DNA from: Prostheceraeus crozeri
Lineage: Eukaryota > Platyhelminthes > Polycladida > Euryleptidae
DNA length: 64,000 nucleotides
Assembly: GCA_907163375.1 (NCBI GenBank)
Contig: CAJQUW010014405.1
Location: 1 to 64,000, forward strand
Reading direction: 5' to 3'
Shown piece after piece: positions 37,465-46,147 of this stretch. Within the stretch, counting starts at the first letter, position 1; every line of letters begins with the position of its first letter. The position numbers were made by a program, and so were the translations under genes. The notes beneath the pieces are model-generated. The model saw only the letters and a list, made by a program, of their open reading frames with translations. It had not been told where the DNA came from and did no database searches.

Positions 37465-37472
37465 TATATAAT
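37465..37472 (+). promoter_or_regulatory. TATA box before 37531 gene
   Basis: TATATAAT 59 bp upstream of the ATG at 37531. Confidence 0.4.
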
Positions 37473-37530
37473 GTTGTAAGTACTAAGCAAAAATTGTAAT
37501 TGTATTATCTATTTCCATATTAGAATAAAA

Positions 37531-37923
37531 ATGTCTGTAAAACGGAAGGCATCTTCTCGTCAATCGAAACGGTCCTTCAAACCTTCAAGTCAGTTTAAAA
37601 AGGCGTTGCGAAAGTTAAACAGGATACATGATAATAAGAAGAAGTGTAAATTGATTCAAAATTCAAGTGATGATTTCATTCGTGATTTAGCTTTTGCAAT
37701 ACACAAATGTCTACCTATTTACAAGCCTCTGTTGAATGCTGGCTCTTTGAATAGCATAAAAAAGTTTTCAAATCCAAGGAGTAGTGATAAGAAAAGGCGA
37801 AACTTAATTCAGCGCGGTGGTGGTGGGTTTCTAAGTATGTTAAATGATATTGGAAACAATATTAATGGTGTAATCAATAGTCCGCTTGGAAGGATTGCAG
37901 CAACTGCTGCAATGTTAATATAA
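37531..37923 (+). CDS. Small basic Polinton protein with GGG-F hydrophobic tail
   Basis: 130 residues. The first ~95 are very rich in Lys/Arg (SVKRKASSRQSKRSFK, later SSDKKRRNLIQR), then comes a GGGGF stretch and a hydrophobic C-terminal helix (LNDIGNNINGVI ... IAATAAMLI). The pattern FIRDLAFAIHKCL plus LIQRGGGGFL recurs in a small protein I recall from many animal Polintons. The layout suggests a virion core or membrane-active peptide released at the GG site by the element's protease, comparable with adenovirus minor core/pVI proteins. The function is inference. Confidence 0.6.
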   Translation: MSVKRKASSRQSKRSFKPSSQFKKALRKLNRIHDNKKKCKLIQNSSDDFIRDLAFAIHKCLPIYKPLLNAGSLNSIKKFSNPRSSDKKRRNLIQRGGGGFLSMLNDIGNNINGVINSPLGRIAATAAMLI

Positions 37924-37981
37924 GGTTAGCGAATCATAAAGTGACACGTCATCACTTTGATTGATGAGTCATATATAGGTG

Positions 37982-37990
37982 TATATAAGG
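37982..37990 (+). promoter_or_regulatory. TATA box before 38075 gene
   Basis: TATATAAGG 85 bp upstream of the ATG at 38075, followed by AAGACGCTTTAAT. This is a looser version of the sequence after the TATA boxes at 36724 and 55041. Confidence 0.45.
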
Positions 37991-38074
37991 AAGACGCTTT
38001 AATGATATTTTACCACTTTCAAGTGACAATTCATTTGCGCTGGTTGAAAGCTCCGAATTAGTACTTGTTGAAAC

Positions 38075-38809
38075 ATGACTCAGAAAATGTATACAATCAG
38101 AGAGGAAGGTGACGCTTTTGAGCAAGATCTCTTGAAGCTTCGTCCGACACGAAAGGTGCAAGGGATTGGAAATACGTTCTACTTTCAAACCTTGAATTAT
38201 GGTGATGATGGCTTTTATCTTCAAGTTCCATTCTTCCACAGTAATGGTATGTCTACATCAGGGTATAGCAATATGAGACAAATGCGAGTGACTTTTCCAA
38301 AATGGCAACAGGTGATTCTTAAAACTATTGACTCTTTCGCGAAAGAATGTGTTGAGCTGCCTGAAAGTGCTCCCACTCATTGGAGAAAGGCATTAGAGGA
38401 AGGAGTTGGTTATAAGGAATTGCCGGAATTCGATACACTGTTTTTAAAACTATCTGATCATTTTCAAGCATTCGATCTCTTTACAAACGCGATGGAATGT
38501 GAGGATCTCAAACGGGGCCGCTATATGGGCTTAGTTCACGTTACAGGACTTTATATTGGCTCACATGGTTCGACTGGTAAAGTCGCATCTTTACAAATGA
38601 AGGTTCTTCAACTAGTCTATGAACCACTACCAATTGATAAATGTTTAATTAACATTGATAAGACTGCTTCAAGTGATGGGAAGGAAGAGAGCAAAAAGCG
38701 AGGTCGGAAATCTAAAGATGGGAATCCTAAATTGAAGTTGAAGCGCCAAGATGCTGACTTGAAAACTTTCTATAATCCTAATTGTGATGAGGAAACACAA
38801 ATGTTTTAA
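38075..38809 (+). CDS. Conserved-looking Polinton protein, function unknown
   Basis: 244 residues, intact. The first ~190 residues look like a mixed alpha/beta fold (GNTFYFQTLNYGDDGFYLQV, YMGLVHVTGLYIGSHGS). The last ~50 form a basic, disordered tail (KKRGRKSKDGNPKLKLKR). A globular domain plus basic tail, next to the packaging ATPase, would suit a DNA-binding (possibly single-strand-binding) role, but I see no diagnostic motif. An AATAAA at about 38866, with GT-rich sequence after it, likely ends this transcript. Confidence 0.55.
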   Translation: MTQKMYTIREEGDAFEQDLLKLRPTRKVQGIGNTFYFQTLNYGDDGFYLQVPFFHSNGMSTSGYSNMRQMRVTFPKWQQVILKTIDSFAKECVELPESAPTHWRKALEEGVGYKELPEFDTLFLKLSDHFQAFDLFTNAMECEDLKRGRYMGLVHVTGLYIGSHGSTGKVASLQMKVLQLVYEPLPIDKCLINIDKTASSDGKEESKKRGRKSKDGNPKLKLKRQDADLKTFYNPNCDEETQMF

Positions 38810-38950
38810 TTTGTAAATGTTTTAATTTGTAAATGTAACTTGAAAGTTTCTATTCTGAATGTAAATAAACTTGATCTGGAACATGTGTCTGTTTTGTTGT
38901 TCTAAGCAAAATTAGCGGGATGATGAGTTTAATGTTAATGGAATTATAAG

Positions 38951-39586
38951 ATGACAGATTTTCGTCTATTCACTGATCGCACAATGTGTGTCGCTGGACC
39001 AAGTCAGTCCGGTAAAACTACATTTGTAACTGAATTGCTACAATATAGAAATGAAATGTTTAACAAGGAAATTAAGAGAGTCAAATGGTATTATGGAATA
39101 TTTCAACCACAACTACATTCTGCACTTCGCCAGAAAGGTTATGAGGTGAAGCAAGGGTTGCCATCAACTGAGGATATCAAAGCAGGTGACTTACTAGTAT
39201 TAGATGATCTATTACGAGAAAGCAAATCTTCAAAGGATGTAACTGAAATGTTCATTCAAACTGCACATCATAGGGAAGCTTTTATTATCTACATCACCCA
39301 AAACATCTTCGATGGAGGGAAAGAGCAAAGAACTAGAAGTTTGAATACACATTATTTGGCAATATTTAAAAATCCAAGAGATAGCAGTCAGATACATCAT
39401 CTCAGTAGACAGATATTACCTCAACAACCTAAAGTACTTTCAAAAATATATGAAGATGTAACAAAGAAACCACATGGTTATCTATTTATTGATCTAACCC
39501 AGGAATGTCCGGAACGACTTCGATTTCGAACAAATATCATACCTAATTCCGCTGAACCAATGACAGTTTTCTCGGTTCACAGTTAG
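38951..39586 (+). CDS. Genome-packaging ATPase (A32/FtsK-HerA type)
   Basis: 211 residues, the usual length for Polinton packaging ATPases. Walker A is GPSQSGKT at residues ~15-22, Walker B is LLVLDDLL at ~84-91, and a sensor-like glutamine lies in YITQNIF at ~117-123. In adenovirus-like and Polinton systems this enzyme pumps DNA into preformed capsids using ATP. It is read in the same direction as the integrase and capsid genes, as in other Polintons. No damage is visible. Confidence 0.9.
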   Translation: MTDFRLFTDRTMCVAGPSQSGKTTFVTELLQYRNEMFNKEIKRVKWYYGIFQPQLHSALRQKGYEVKQGLPSTEDIKAGDLLVLDDLLRESKSSKDVTEMFIQTAHHREAFIIYITQNIFDGGKEQRTRSLNTHYLAIFKNPRDSSQIHHLSRQILPQQPKVLSKIYEDVTKKPHGYLFIDLTQECPERLRFRTNIIPNSAEPMTVFSVHS

Positions 39587-39625
39587 TTTTAAGCAATGTA
39601 CTTTGTTGCCTTATTATTTTCAAAC

Positions 39626-40276
39626 ATGTCGTATTCAAAGATGGTAGTCATTCCTCAAGAGGAGTATGTACAATTGACTACATTACAAAGTGCACAGGAA
39701 GTCAAAAATATAGATCAACCTATTACGAATCAACTTAAGGAACTAACACAAAAGGATATGGAAATTCAGAAGATTAAGGATCCCTATCGACGAATGCAGT
39801 TAGCAGCTGAAAACATTGACGAGAGGCGACAGATTCGTGACAAGTTGCGACGATTTATAACCTTGTCAACACCTCGACCATATCGTGTGCGCGCTGAGCG
39901 ATTATTTGACTTCATTGATCCACATGTGAAGTTCAATGAGAGAGGGGAGATAATAGATGAAACAACTGGTGATGTTATTAGAAATAGTCACATAGATGAC
40001 CTTCTACAATATGCTGTCAGAGATGTAAGGCGAAAACTAGGTGCACCACAAGGGTGGACATATTTTCAGAAAATTTTATCTGATCAAAATGTACCTCACA
40101 ATATTATTGGAGGACCGACTGTGAATGAATTGGATAAGGGTCACTTACAAGATGGATCAAAGAGTAAAACACCCACGATGGCGGTCAAGCGAGAGCTTGC
40201 AGATCCCGATGATCTGCAACCAAAAAGAGCTACTAGGCGCTCAATGCGTGTTGCGAAGGAGTATAGTAAATATTAA
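39626..40276 (+). CDS. Polinton protein of unknown function
   Basis: 216 residues from the ATG at 39626 (MSYSKMVVIPQEEY); an upstream in-frame ATG at 39596 would add ten hydrophobic residues. The N-terminal third is a charged helix/coiled-coil-like region. The middle (YRVRAERLFDFIDPHVKFNE ... SHIDDLLQYAVRD ... GWTYFQKILSDQNVP) resembles a protein I recall from many invertebrate Polintons. The C-terminus is basic (QPKRATRRSMRVAKEY). No enzymatic motif. It lies between the ATPase and integrase genes, so a morphogenesis or DNA-binding role is possible. Confidence 0.6.
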   Translation: MSYSKMVVIPQEEYVQLTTLQSAQEVKNIDQPITNQLKELTQKDMEIQKIKDPYRRMQLAAENIDERRQIRDKLRRFITLSTPRPYRVRAERLFDFIDPHVKFNERGEIIDETTGDVIRNSHIDDLLQYAVRDVRRKLGAPQGWTYFQKILSDQNVPHNIIGGPTVNELDKGHLQDGSKSKTPTMAVKRELADPDDLQPKRATRRSMRVAKEYSKY

Positions 40277-40443
40277 GCAAATATGAATTAAGCCTTGCCT
40301 CTCTCATATTATGTCGTTACAAAAATTTTGCTGTTGTTTGAAATCTGCGCTCGAAGGCAAAGGAGAAGAGGGCATAGAGGTTGATATCAATTGTGTTAGC
40401 AGTTGCTGTGCGAGTAATACGCGTGCAAATCAGAACAAAGACG

Positions 40444-41532
40444 ATGAGTACAGCAGTGAAACTCAGAAAGATTTATTACGACTTAAATCATCCCGCAAGT
40501 TTCAGTCGTCCGGAGGTTCTAGCTCGTGCAGCAGGTGTGGGAATAGAGAAAGTCAAGAAGTGGTTGAGGAGTCAACCGACTTACACTCTTCACAAAAATG
40601 CGAGAAAGCGGTTTCCAACAAGAAAATATGTTGTTAACAATATAGATAGTCAATGGCAAGCGGACTTGGCTGACATACAACAGATATCACAGTACAATGA
40701 TGGCTATAAATACATCTTAACCGTAATAGATATTTTATCTCGCTATGCTTGGGCACGTGCGCTGAAATCTAAACGAGGACCAGAAGTTGAAGCGGCTTTT
40801 CAGAGCATTTTCGATGAGGGGCGTGTTCCGCAAAGAATACAGACCGATCAAGGGAAGGAATTCGAAAACTCTCATGTTCGAAGTCTCCTTAAAAGTCATA
40901 ATGTGGAATTGTTTAGTGTCAAAAGTGCTTATAAAGCTGCCATGGTTGAGAGGTTCAATCGCACACTGAAGACAAAAATATGGCGCTATTTCACTGCAAA
41001 AAATACACATGTTTGGGTAGGTGAGCTGCAGAAATTTGTTAAGAATTACAATGAAAGCTACCATCGAATCATTAAGATGAAACCAGTTGATGTTACCCCA
41101 GATAATGCGATGGATGTATGGCTTCGATTGTATGATAAGAAAGCGAAAAACATTTCCAATGAAAAGAAAATTAATGTTGGTGATAGAGTTCGGATTTCAA
41201 AGGTTAAGTCTACATTTGAGAAGGGGTATCTACCTAATTGGACTGAAGAAGAGTTTTTTGTGGATGAAGTAAATACAAAATTTAGACCCACCATGTATAA
41301 ATTAATAGATTACCATGGCAATCCAATTGAAGGAAAATTTTACTCTTATGAATTGCAAGTAGTAGACAGAAGTGAAGAGGTGTATATGATTGATAAAATA
41401 ATTAGGAGGAAAGGTCATGGCAATCAAAGGAAATATCTAGTTAAATGGAAAGGATATCCTGATTCATTCAATAGCTGGATAACGCACCAGGATCTACAAA
41501 ATGTGGAGATGGGAGACACTCGTAACTTTTAA
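40444..41532 (+). CDS. Polinton integrase (RVE/DDE) with C-terminal chromodomain
   Basis: 362 residues from the first ATG at 40444 (MSTAVKLRKIYYDL); the frame is open upstream to 40381 but without an ATG. An N-terminal helix-turn-helix region (HPASFSRPEVLARAAG) is followed by the retroviral-type catalytic core. The first D is in WQADLADIQQ (~79), the second in IQTDQGKEF (~139) and the E in VERFNRTLK (~175). A beta-rich segment follows (VGDRVRISKVKSTFEKG), then a chromodomain at ~311-355 (VYMIDKIIRR ... YLVKWKGYPDSFNSWI). It joins element ends to target DNA. The chromodomain may direct insertion by reading histone methylation. Intact. Confidence 0.93.
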   Translation: MSTAVKLRKIYYDLNHPASFSRPEVLARAAGVGIEKVKKWLRSQPTYTLHKNARKRFPTRKYVVNNIDSQWQADLADIQQISQYNDGYKYILTVIDILSRYAWARALKSKRGPEVEAAFQSIFDEGRVPQRIQTDQGKEFENSHVRSLLKSHNVELFSVKSAYKAAMVERFNRTLKTKIWRYFTAKNTHVWVGELQKFVKNYNESYHRIIKMKPVDVTPDNAMDVWLRLYDKKAKNISNEKKINVGDRVRISKVKSTFEKGYLPNWTEEEFFVDEVNTKFRPTMYKLIDYHGNPIEGKFYSYELQVVDRSEEVYMIDKIIRRKGHGNQRKYLVKWKGYPDSFNSWITHQDLQNVEMGDTRNF

Positions 41533-41572
41533 GCTAATATAGCATGTGACTTCTTCCATATATGACTTTAAC

Positions 41573-42505
41573 ATGTCTACTAACTTCAATATCATTCTTC
41601 CAAGCAATAGCAACCCCAAGATATTCCCAAGTAACAAACCATCTCTATACTCTGTTGAATTCGCTAATCCAATTACTCTGCATGGACCCCATGAAGTTGC
41701 TCTAACTGAAATTACTTATTACAACGATATCAGTTTGCTAAAGAACAACTATTTTGAATTACATAAAGAAGTGCGAGAGAAGGATGATTGCTTTCGCATA
41801 TTTCAAAATAGTCTACATGGTACATGGGCTTTTCATCATCTAACTTTACATCCTTTTTCAACATCTTTACCATCTGTTCAAAACATGATTAAAATTCAAA
41901 AGGCATTTGCAACGTCAACTTTTGATTCTAAGGTTCCCACAATGAGCTTGCAAGATACAGAAAAGGAAATCGGTAGAATGTTTGAACGAATAAATGATCT
42001 CTTCAAGCTGACTTTGAATAAATTCTACAAACCAGCCATAAAGGGGTCAACAAAATTGATGAAGGAAGGGAAGCATGTTCTTCTTGTATTAGGTAAGGAT
42101 TTGAGTCATACTTTTGGGTATTCCAGAGCAACTTTCTCATCAAGGTATTGGTACAATGGACGTGGGTGGAATTCGGAGAGGAAAGTCACTGATTTTAAAT
42201 GTAGAATTGTGCCATTGTATGCATTACAAAAAAGGAGCATCCGAGTAAAAAATAAATTTGAGGTCATTAGAAGTGTTGAAGACTTTGCAAGAAAGTTTCA
42301 AGGATCAGTGCCAGAAACGTTAATGACTTGTGAATATAAGAAAGAGAAAGTAACTTTATTTACTGTTGAAACGGAGGCAGAATTTATTGTTTTTACTAAA
42401 AAGACACCATTGGAAAAGTCTGAGTCCGCTGTTATTGAATTTGGATCTGAAATGATTGGGATGTTTAAGGGCCTTGAAAGCGCACCTTGGTTGACAATTA
42501 AATGA
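41573..42505 (+). CDS. Minor capsid (penton-like) protein, N-terminal part
   Basis: 310 residues from the ATG at 41573 (the frame is open to 41546 but without ATG). It starts with FNIILPSNSNPKIFPSNKPS and PITLHGPHEVALTEITYY, the N-terminal signature I associate with Polinton penton proteins. The typical C-terminal signature is missing and is found instead in the next frame (42522-43148), so one gene has probably been split by a single-base shift near 42495-42510. Alternatively, two related proteins are made. Pentons form the vertices of Polinton-like capsids. Confidence 0.6.
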   Translation: MSTNFNIILPSNSNPKIFPSNKPSLYSVEFANPITLHGPHEVALTEITYYNDISLLKNNYFELHKEVREKDDCFRIFQNSLHGTWAFHHLTLHPFSTSLPSVQNMIKIQKAFATSTFDSKVPTMSLQDTEKEIGRMFERINDLFKLTLNKFYKPAIKGSTKLMKEGKHVLLVLGKDLSHTFGYSRATFSSRYWYNGRGWNSERKVTDFKCRIVPLYALQKRSIRVKNKFEVIRSVEDFARKFQGSVPETLMTCEYKKEKVTLFTVETEAEFIVFTKKTPLEKSESAVIEFGSEMIGMFKGLESAPWLTIK

Positions 42506-42521
42506 TACATTCAAGGTTCAA

Positions 42522-43148
42522 TTGTCCTCTTCTAAACTCAAAGCATCAACAAATGCTTCATGGGATATCCACGTATACAGCGAAGACATATCGGGTGATG
42601 AATTGTCTACTTCCAGTGAACTTGTAAAAAGAGTTAATTTGAACATTGAAAGCTTGAAAACGCCATCTGAATTGTGTACAAAGTTAAATGAGTTTGGTGT
42701 AGATTACCTTGATGCAGATGAATATCACTTTTCTTATGACCCACATAAGAAACGCATGATTCTAAAGGTAGGGAAGAACTCTCTTATCAAGCTGGATAGC
42801 GTGTTAACGACCACATTGGGATTCTCAAAATCAACTATTTATGAAGGTACATCAATAGGCGATACAGCCCCATCACTAGAGCGTGATATAAGTAACTTAT
42901 ACGTCTATTGTAACATCATTGAATATACAAGGGTTGGCGACATTGAGGCCCCACTTCTGCGCACATTTCCTCTCTCATCCGTAAGGAAGCAACTAATCAA
43001 TCGAGAATTTTTTAACACAATGTATCTACCAATCAGCCGAAATTTCATCAATAGAATTGACATATCAATTCATGATGATGCAGGAGAAGTAGTACCGTTC
43101 TGTGGTGGTGTTACTGTTTTGACCCTACATATTAGGTCACGAGAATAA
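42522..43148 (+). pseudogene. Minor capsid (penton-like) protein, C-terminal part
   Basis: The frame opens after a stop at 42492-42494 and has no ATG in a sensible place. The first listed codon is TTG. It contains the penton C-terminal signature: SNLYVYCNIIEYTRVGDIEA, APLLRTFPLSS and RIDISIHDDAGEVVPF, ending TVLTLHIRSRE. Because it lacks its own start and directly continues the preceding frame (+1 relative), I read it as the separated second half of the minor capsid gene. A programmed frameshift is possible but unsupported. Confidence 0.6.
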
Positions 43149-43191
43149 GGCTTTACGCTATTGTGACTTCCATAGTTATTCAATAGTCATA

Positions 43192-43674
43192 ATGACAGGC
43201 ATTTACAGTAGACCATCATATCAGAGCGGTTATCCCGTGTTTGTTGGAGGTAGACGACAAGTTGGAGGAGGCATATTTGGTGCACTAAGACGTATGGTTC
43301 TTCCAACACTCAAAAAGTATGGCGTACCAATCATGAAGCGTGTTGGAAGCAGGGCTTTAGATTTTGGTGCAAATGTTGCAGCTGATGCGCTTCAAGGTGA
43401 GGATATCGGTGAATCTATGAAAATGCGCGCGCAGCAATCTGCCATAGACGCATTAGATGATTTAACAAAGACGAGACGTACAGTTCGGAAGAAGCGTAGG
43501 AAGTCAAGACAAGTTGGATCAGGCCGAGTTACTAAGCAAAGACGCAGGAAAAGTAAAAAGCCGACTAGAGCAGCACGTTCTAAATCTAGACGTCGAGTGA
43601 AAACAAGAAAGCGCAAACGAAATTCCACAGCTACTAGAAACAAGTCAAAACGAAGGAAGACAACATATTTGTAG
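43192..43674 (+). CDS. Basic virion core protein with adenain-type cleavage sites
   Basis: 160 residues. The N-terminal ~40 contain VGGRRQVGGGIFGAL, which offers GG-type sites like those cut by adenovirus-type proteases, followed by an amphipathic helix. Residues 95-160 are almost entirely Lys/Arg/Ser (RRTVRKKRRKSRQVGSG and onward), as in adenovirus core proteins that condense DNA. Its place between penton and major capsid genes agrees with a virion structural role. The cleavage and DNA-condensing functions are inference. Confidence 0.65.
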   Translation: MTGIYSRPSYQSGYPVFVGGRRQVGGGIFGALRRMVLPTLKKYGVPIMKRVGSRALDFGANVAADALQGEDIGESMKMRAQQSAIDALDDLTKTRRTVRKKRRKSRQVGSGRVTKQRRRKSKKPTRAARSKSRRRVKTRKRKRNSTATRNKSKRRKTTYL

Positions 43675-43684
43675 AGCTAATACG

Positions 43685-44968
43685 ATGCAGAGTATCAATT
43701 CGGCTTTGTGTTTCTTCGATTCTCCCCCTCATCAGACAGACATCATCTCCTCAACAATTGTAGACATAGTCCCCACAACAAATATCGATGGTAACCAGCA
43801 GCCTATTCAGTTTGATATACCTGCCAATCCTCAAGATTATATTGACTGTCAATCCATTGATTTAGAGTTGTGTATACAAATTAAGAAGACTGATGGTACA
43901 AATATCGATTCATCCAAGGATAAAGTGGGGTTAGCAAATCTTCCTATTGCCAGTCTGTTCTCAGATGTGTATCTAATATTGAATGACAAACAGATTGAAG
44001 GAGGGGATCGAGCATATCCATATGGAGCATATATACATACAATGACTCAATTTCAAAAGCAAGCTAAACAGTCACACTTGCAAGTTTCTGGGTGGTATGA
44101 TGATCAGCAAGGGAAATTTGATGATGTCTCAAATACAGGGTTGAAAAGACGAATGGATTTAACAGCGGATTCAAAGGAATTATACTTGAAAGGACCCGTC
44201 TATCTTGATTTCCTTCGTCAATCTAGATATCTGCTATCACAGGTTAAAATGCAAATAAAATTTATTCGTGCAAATCCTGAGTTCGCGTTAATGGCTTTTG
44301 GAGCTACAAACTATCAAGTCAACATAAGTAATGCCGTGCTCAATGTAAGGCGAGTAACAATGAACCCGTCAGTCATCAACGAGCATGCGACAGGATTGAG
44401 GAAAAACAATGCAATATATCCAGTTAATCACAGTGTGTTGACAAACTTCACAATTGGTGCGGGATCATCCTCACATGCCTACCCAAATCTTTTTCCCACT
44501 GCAATGCCAAAGGCGGTGTATATCACATTTGTGGAAAATGAGGCATTCATTGGTGCTTTTGAAAAGAATCCATTCAATTTCCAACACTTTAATGTTAGCA
44601 AACTAGCACTCTATCAGGATGGGAAATTTGTATCTTGCAAAGCATATGAGCCTAATTTCAAAGATGGTAAATTCGCACGTGAATATGGTTCTATTTTCAC
44701 CGCCCTCAACATGTTTAATACAGACGATTCAAATGGAATTACAATGGATATGTACAAGAATGGCTACTTCTTCATTATGTACAACCTCACAGCAGATGCA
44801 GATCTAGGTGGTGAAAGCGGAGGAGTTACAAAGCCTGGAAATCTACGACTGGAGGTATCATTTGAGTCACCTTTGAAGAAAATAATTAGTTGTCTCATTT
44901 ATGCTATCTATGATAGCAAAGTTGAGATAACAAGAATGAGAGACGTGACTGTCACCTATCAGAGATGA
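43685..44968 (+). CDS. Major capsid protein (hexon-like, double jelly-roll)
   Basis: 427 residues, intact. It is the largest late-type protein in the element, lies directly after the penton and core genes, and overlaps the protease start by 4 bp (ATGA at 44965-44968). The sequence is beta-rich with features seen in Polinton capsid proteins: QPIQFDIPANPQDYIDCQSI near residue 40, NLPIASLFSDVYLILNDKQI near 88, and a C-terminal LEVSFESPLKKIISCLIYAI. I recall this protein type from animal genomes, where it is often annotated as an uncharacterised repeat protein. The double jelly-roll fold is inferred from family position and would need structure prediction. Confidence 0.75.
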   Translation: MQSINSALCFFDSPPHQTDIISSTIVDIVPTTNIDGNQQPIQFDIPANPQDYIDCQSIDLELCIQIKKTDGTNIDSSKDKVGLANLPIASLFSDVYLILNDKQIEGGDRAYPYGAYIHTMTQFQKQAKQSHLQVSGWYDDQQGKFDDVSNTGLKRRMDLTADSKELYLKGPVYLDFLRQSRYLLSQVKMQIKFIRANPEFALMAFGATNYQVNISNAVLNVRRVTMNPSVINEHATGLRKNNAIYPVNHSVLTNFTIGAGSSSHAYPNLFPTAMPKAVYITFVENEAFIGAFEKNPFNFQHFNVSKLALYQDGKFVSCKAYEPNFKDGKFAREYGSIFTALNMFNTDDSNGITMDMYKNGYFFIMYNLTADADLGGESGGVTKPGNLRLEVSFESPLKKIISCLIYAIYDSKVEITRMRDVTVTYQR

Positions 44969-45429
44969 GTAACTTAAGCAACATAGAAATCTTGAGGAAA
45001 ATGAGGAAAGCTCATCCCTACTCCAAGACAATATTTCTCAATGTCTTTTCTAGAGATAATTTACCTGATTCAATTCCTTTCTATCCTTGTTCGCTTATCA
45101 TCAATACGGATACCAACAATCTTCCCGGAAAACATTGGATTGCTGTATACATCAATCGTTATAAAGTTGCCGAATATTTTGACTCTCTTAATCAACCTCG
45201 TTTACATGATATCGCATTATGGATGAACAGGTTTTCCTGGACTGTTAGGAAAGTGACATCGTTCCCACTTCAAAGTAATACATCTCTAATGTGCGGTGGC
45301 TATGTACTCTATTTTGTCAACGAGAGACCATTGAAAAATAACTGTAAAAGTGCTTTAGAACTATTTTCAAAAAACTGTGATAAAAATGATGTAATTCTTA
45401 CTAAATATGTTGAAACAGTTTTGAAATAA
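44965..45429 (+). CDS. Adenain-like cysteine protease
   Basis: 154 residues. The catalytic set of the adenovirus protease family is visible in order: His in GKHWIAVYI (~55), the acidic partner in AEYFDSLNQP (~71), Gln in FPLQSN (~98) and Cys in SLMCGGYVLYF (~106). It is expected to mature capsid proteins such as the GG-containing core proteins. Its ATG overlaps the stop of the major capsid gene, indicating coupled arrangement. AATAAA overlaps the stop region at 45424-45429 and probably ends the + strand transcripts. Confidence 0.9.
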   Translation: MSNLSNIEILRKMRKAHPYSKTIFLNVFSRDNLPDSIPFYPCSLIINTDTNNLPGKHWIAVYINRYKVAEYFDSLNQPRLHDIALWMNRFSWTVRKVTSFPLQSNTSLMCGGYVLYFVNERPLKNNCKSALELFSKNCDKNDVILTKYVETVLK

Positions 45430-45496
45430 AGTTTTATGTTGTATCATTAACTTGCTCTCTTTTTTCCAAGACAAGGGTTTATAAGGAAAACAAAAA

Positions 45497-45582
45497 CATG
45501 CTCATATTTCATTATCTATTCACATATATACAAAAAACATGTTCACATTTCATTATCTATCCACATATATACAAAATCTACA
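45497..45582. repeat. Tandem duplication of ~43 bp between convergent genes
   Basis: Two adjacent copies of a CAT(G)CTCA-TTTCATTATCTAT-CACATATATACAAAA unit. It sits between the protease gene (+) and the TBP-like gene (-), i.e. in the shared 3' region. Confidence 0.7.
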
Positions 45583-46147
45583 ATTTGGTTTTCATGAAAC
45601 ATTTTTTCAAATCACATATGATGGGAGGCACATCACTTATGTCTTTAATGCCGGTTATCACAATCTTTCCATTATGGAACACATGAACATGATATGGATG
45701 CCAGTTAGTCAATTGAGCTGCTGGAAATAACTCCACTTCATAAGTTAGATTATGTGATGATGTAACTTTACGGAAATCATTGTGATAGTGTAATTCACAT
45801 AACACGGTCATTGTCTTCACTTTCCAATCAGATAATGAATCACCAAGTAAATGTTCCAAAGTTAAGTGTAGATATGAGAGATCACCCTCCATGACCCTTC
45901 CAATACATTGGATTGTTCCATTTGGAAAGAATAGGATAGTGAGAGATCTATCCTTCCTCTGAATCCTCCATGTTAACATTGAGGGTCTTCCAAGATGTAA
46001 GCTCGTTGTCGGCTTCAATTTGCGTTTTATCAGTAACCATTGTTTTCGGTTGGGTATATTCCTCTCGATCTCTTGTAGATTGAGTTTTGACTTTGCTTTT
46101 GTAGTTAACATCCGATTTACAACTTCCAACCGTTTGATGTCCTCCAT
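45578..46147 (-). CDS. TATA-binding-protein-like factor
   Basis: 189 residues, intact. It can be laid along the whole TBP core. VVNRMLTTKAKSKLNLQEIE corresponds to the first strand and helix. MLTWRIQRKDRSLTILFF and PNGTIQCIG correspond to the end of repeat 1 (…IFSSGKMVCTG). TVLCELHYHNDF starts repeat 2. YEVELFPAAQL matches the well-known YEPELFPGL segment, and VHVFHNGKIVITGIKD matches the IFVSGKVVLTGAK segment. The DNA-intercalating phenylalanines are partly replaced. A role as transcription initiation factor for the element is inferred. Its 5' 200 bp overlap the 3' end of the 45948-46508 gene in another frame. Confidence 0.72.
   Translation of the reverse strand: MEDIKRLEVVNRMLTTKAKSKLNLQEIERNIPNRKQWLLIKRKLKPTTSLHLGRPSMLTWRIQRKDRSLTILFFPNGTIQCIGRVMEGDLSYLHLTLEHLLGDSLSDWKVKTMTVLCELHYHNDFRKVTSSHNLTYEVELFPAAQLTNWHPYHVHVFHNGKIVITGIKDISDVPPIICDLKKCFMKTKL

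Noticed and set aside
40311-40637. 108-residue cysteine-containing frame overlapping the integrase start
   Set aside because: It overlaps ~190 bp of well-conserved integrase coding in another frame, and its composition mirrors the integrase codons. Only the first 130 bp are free, and no homology is visible.
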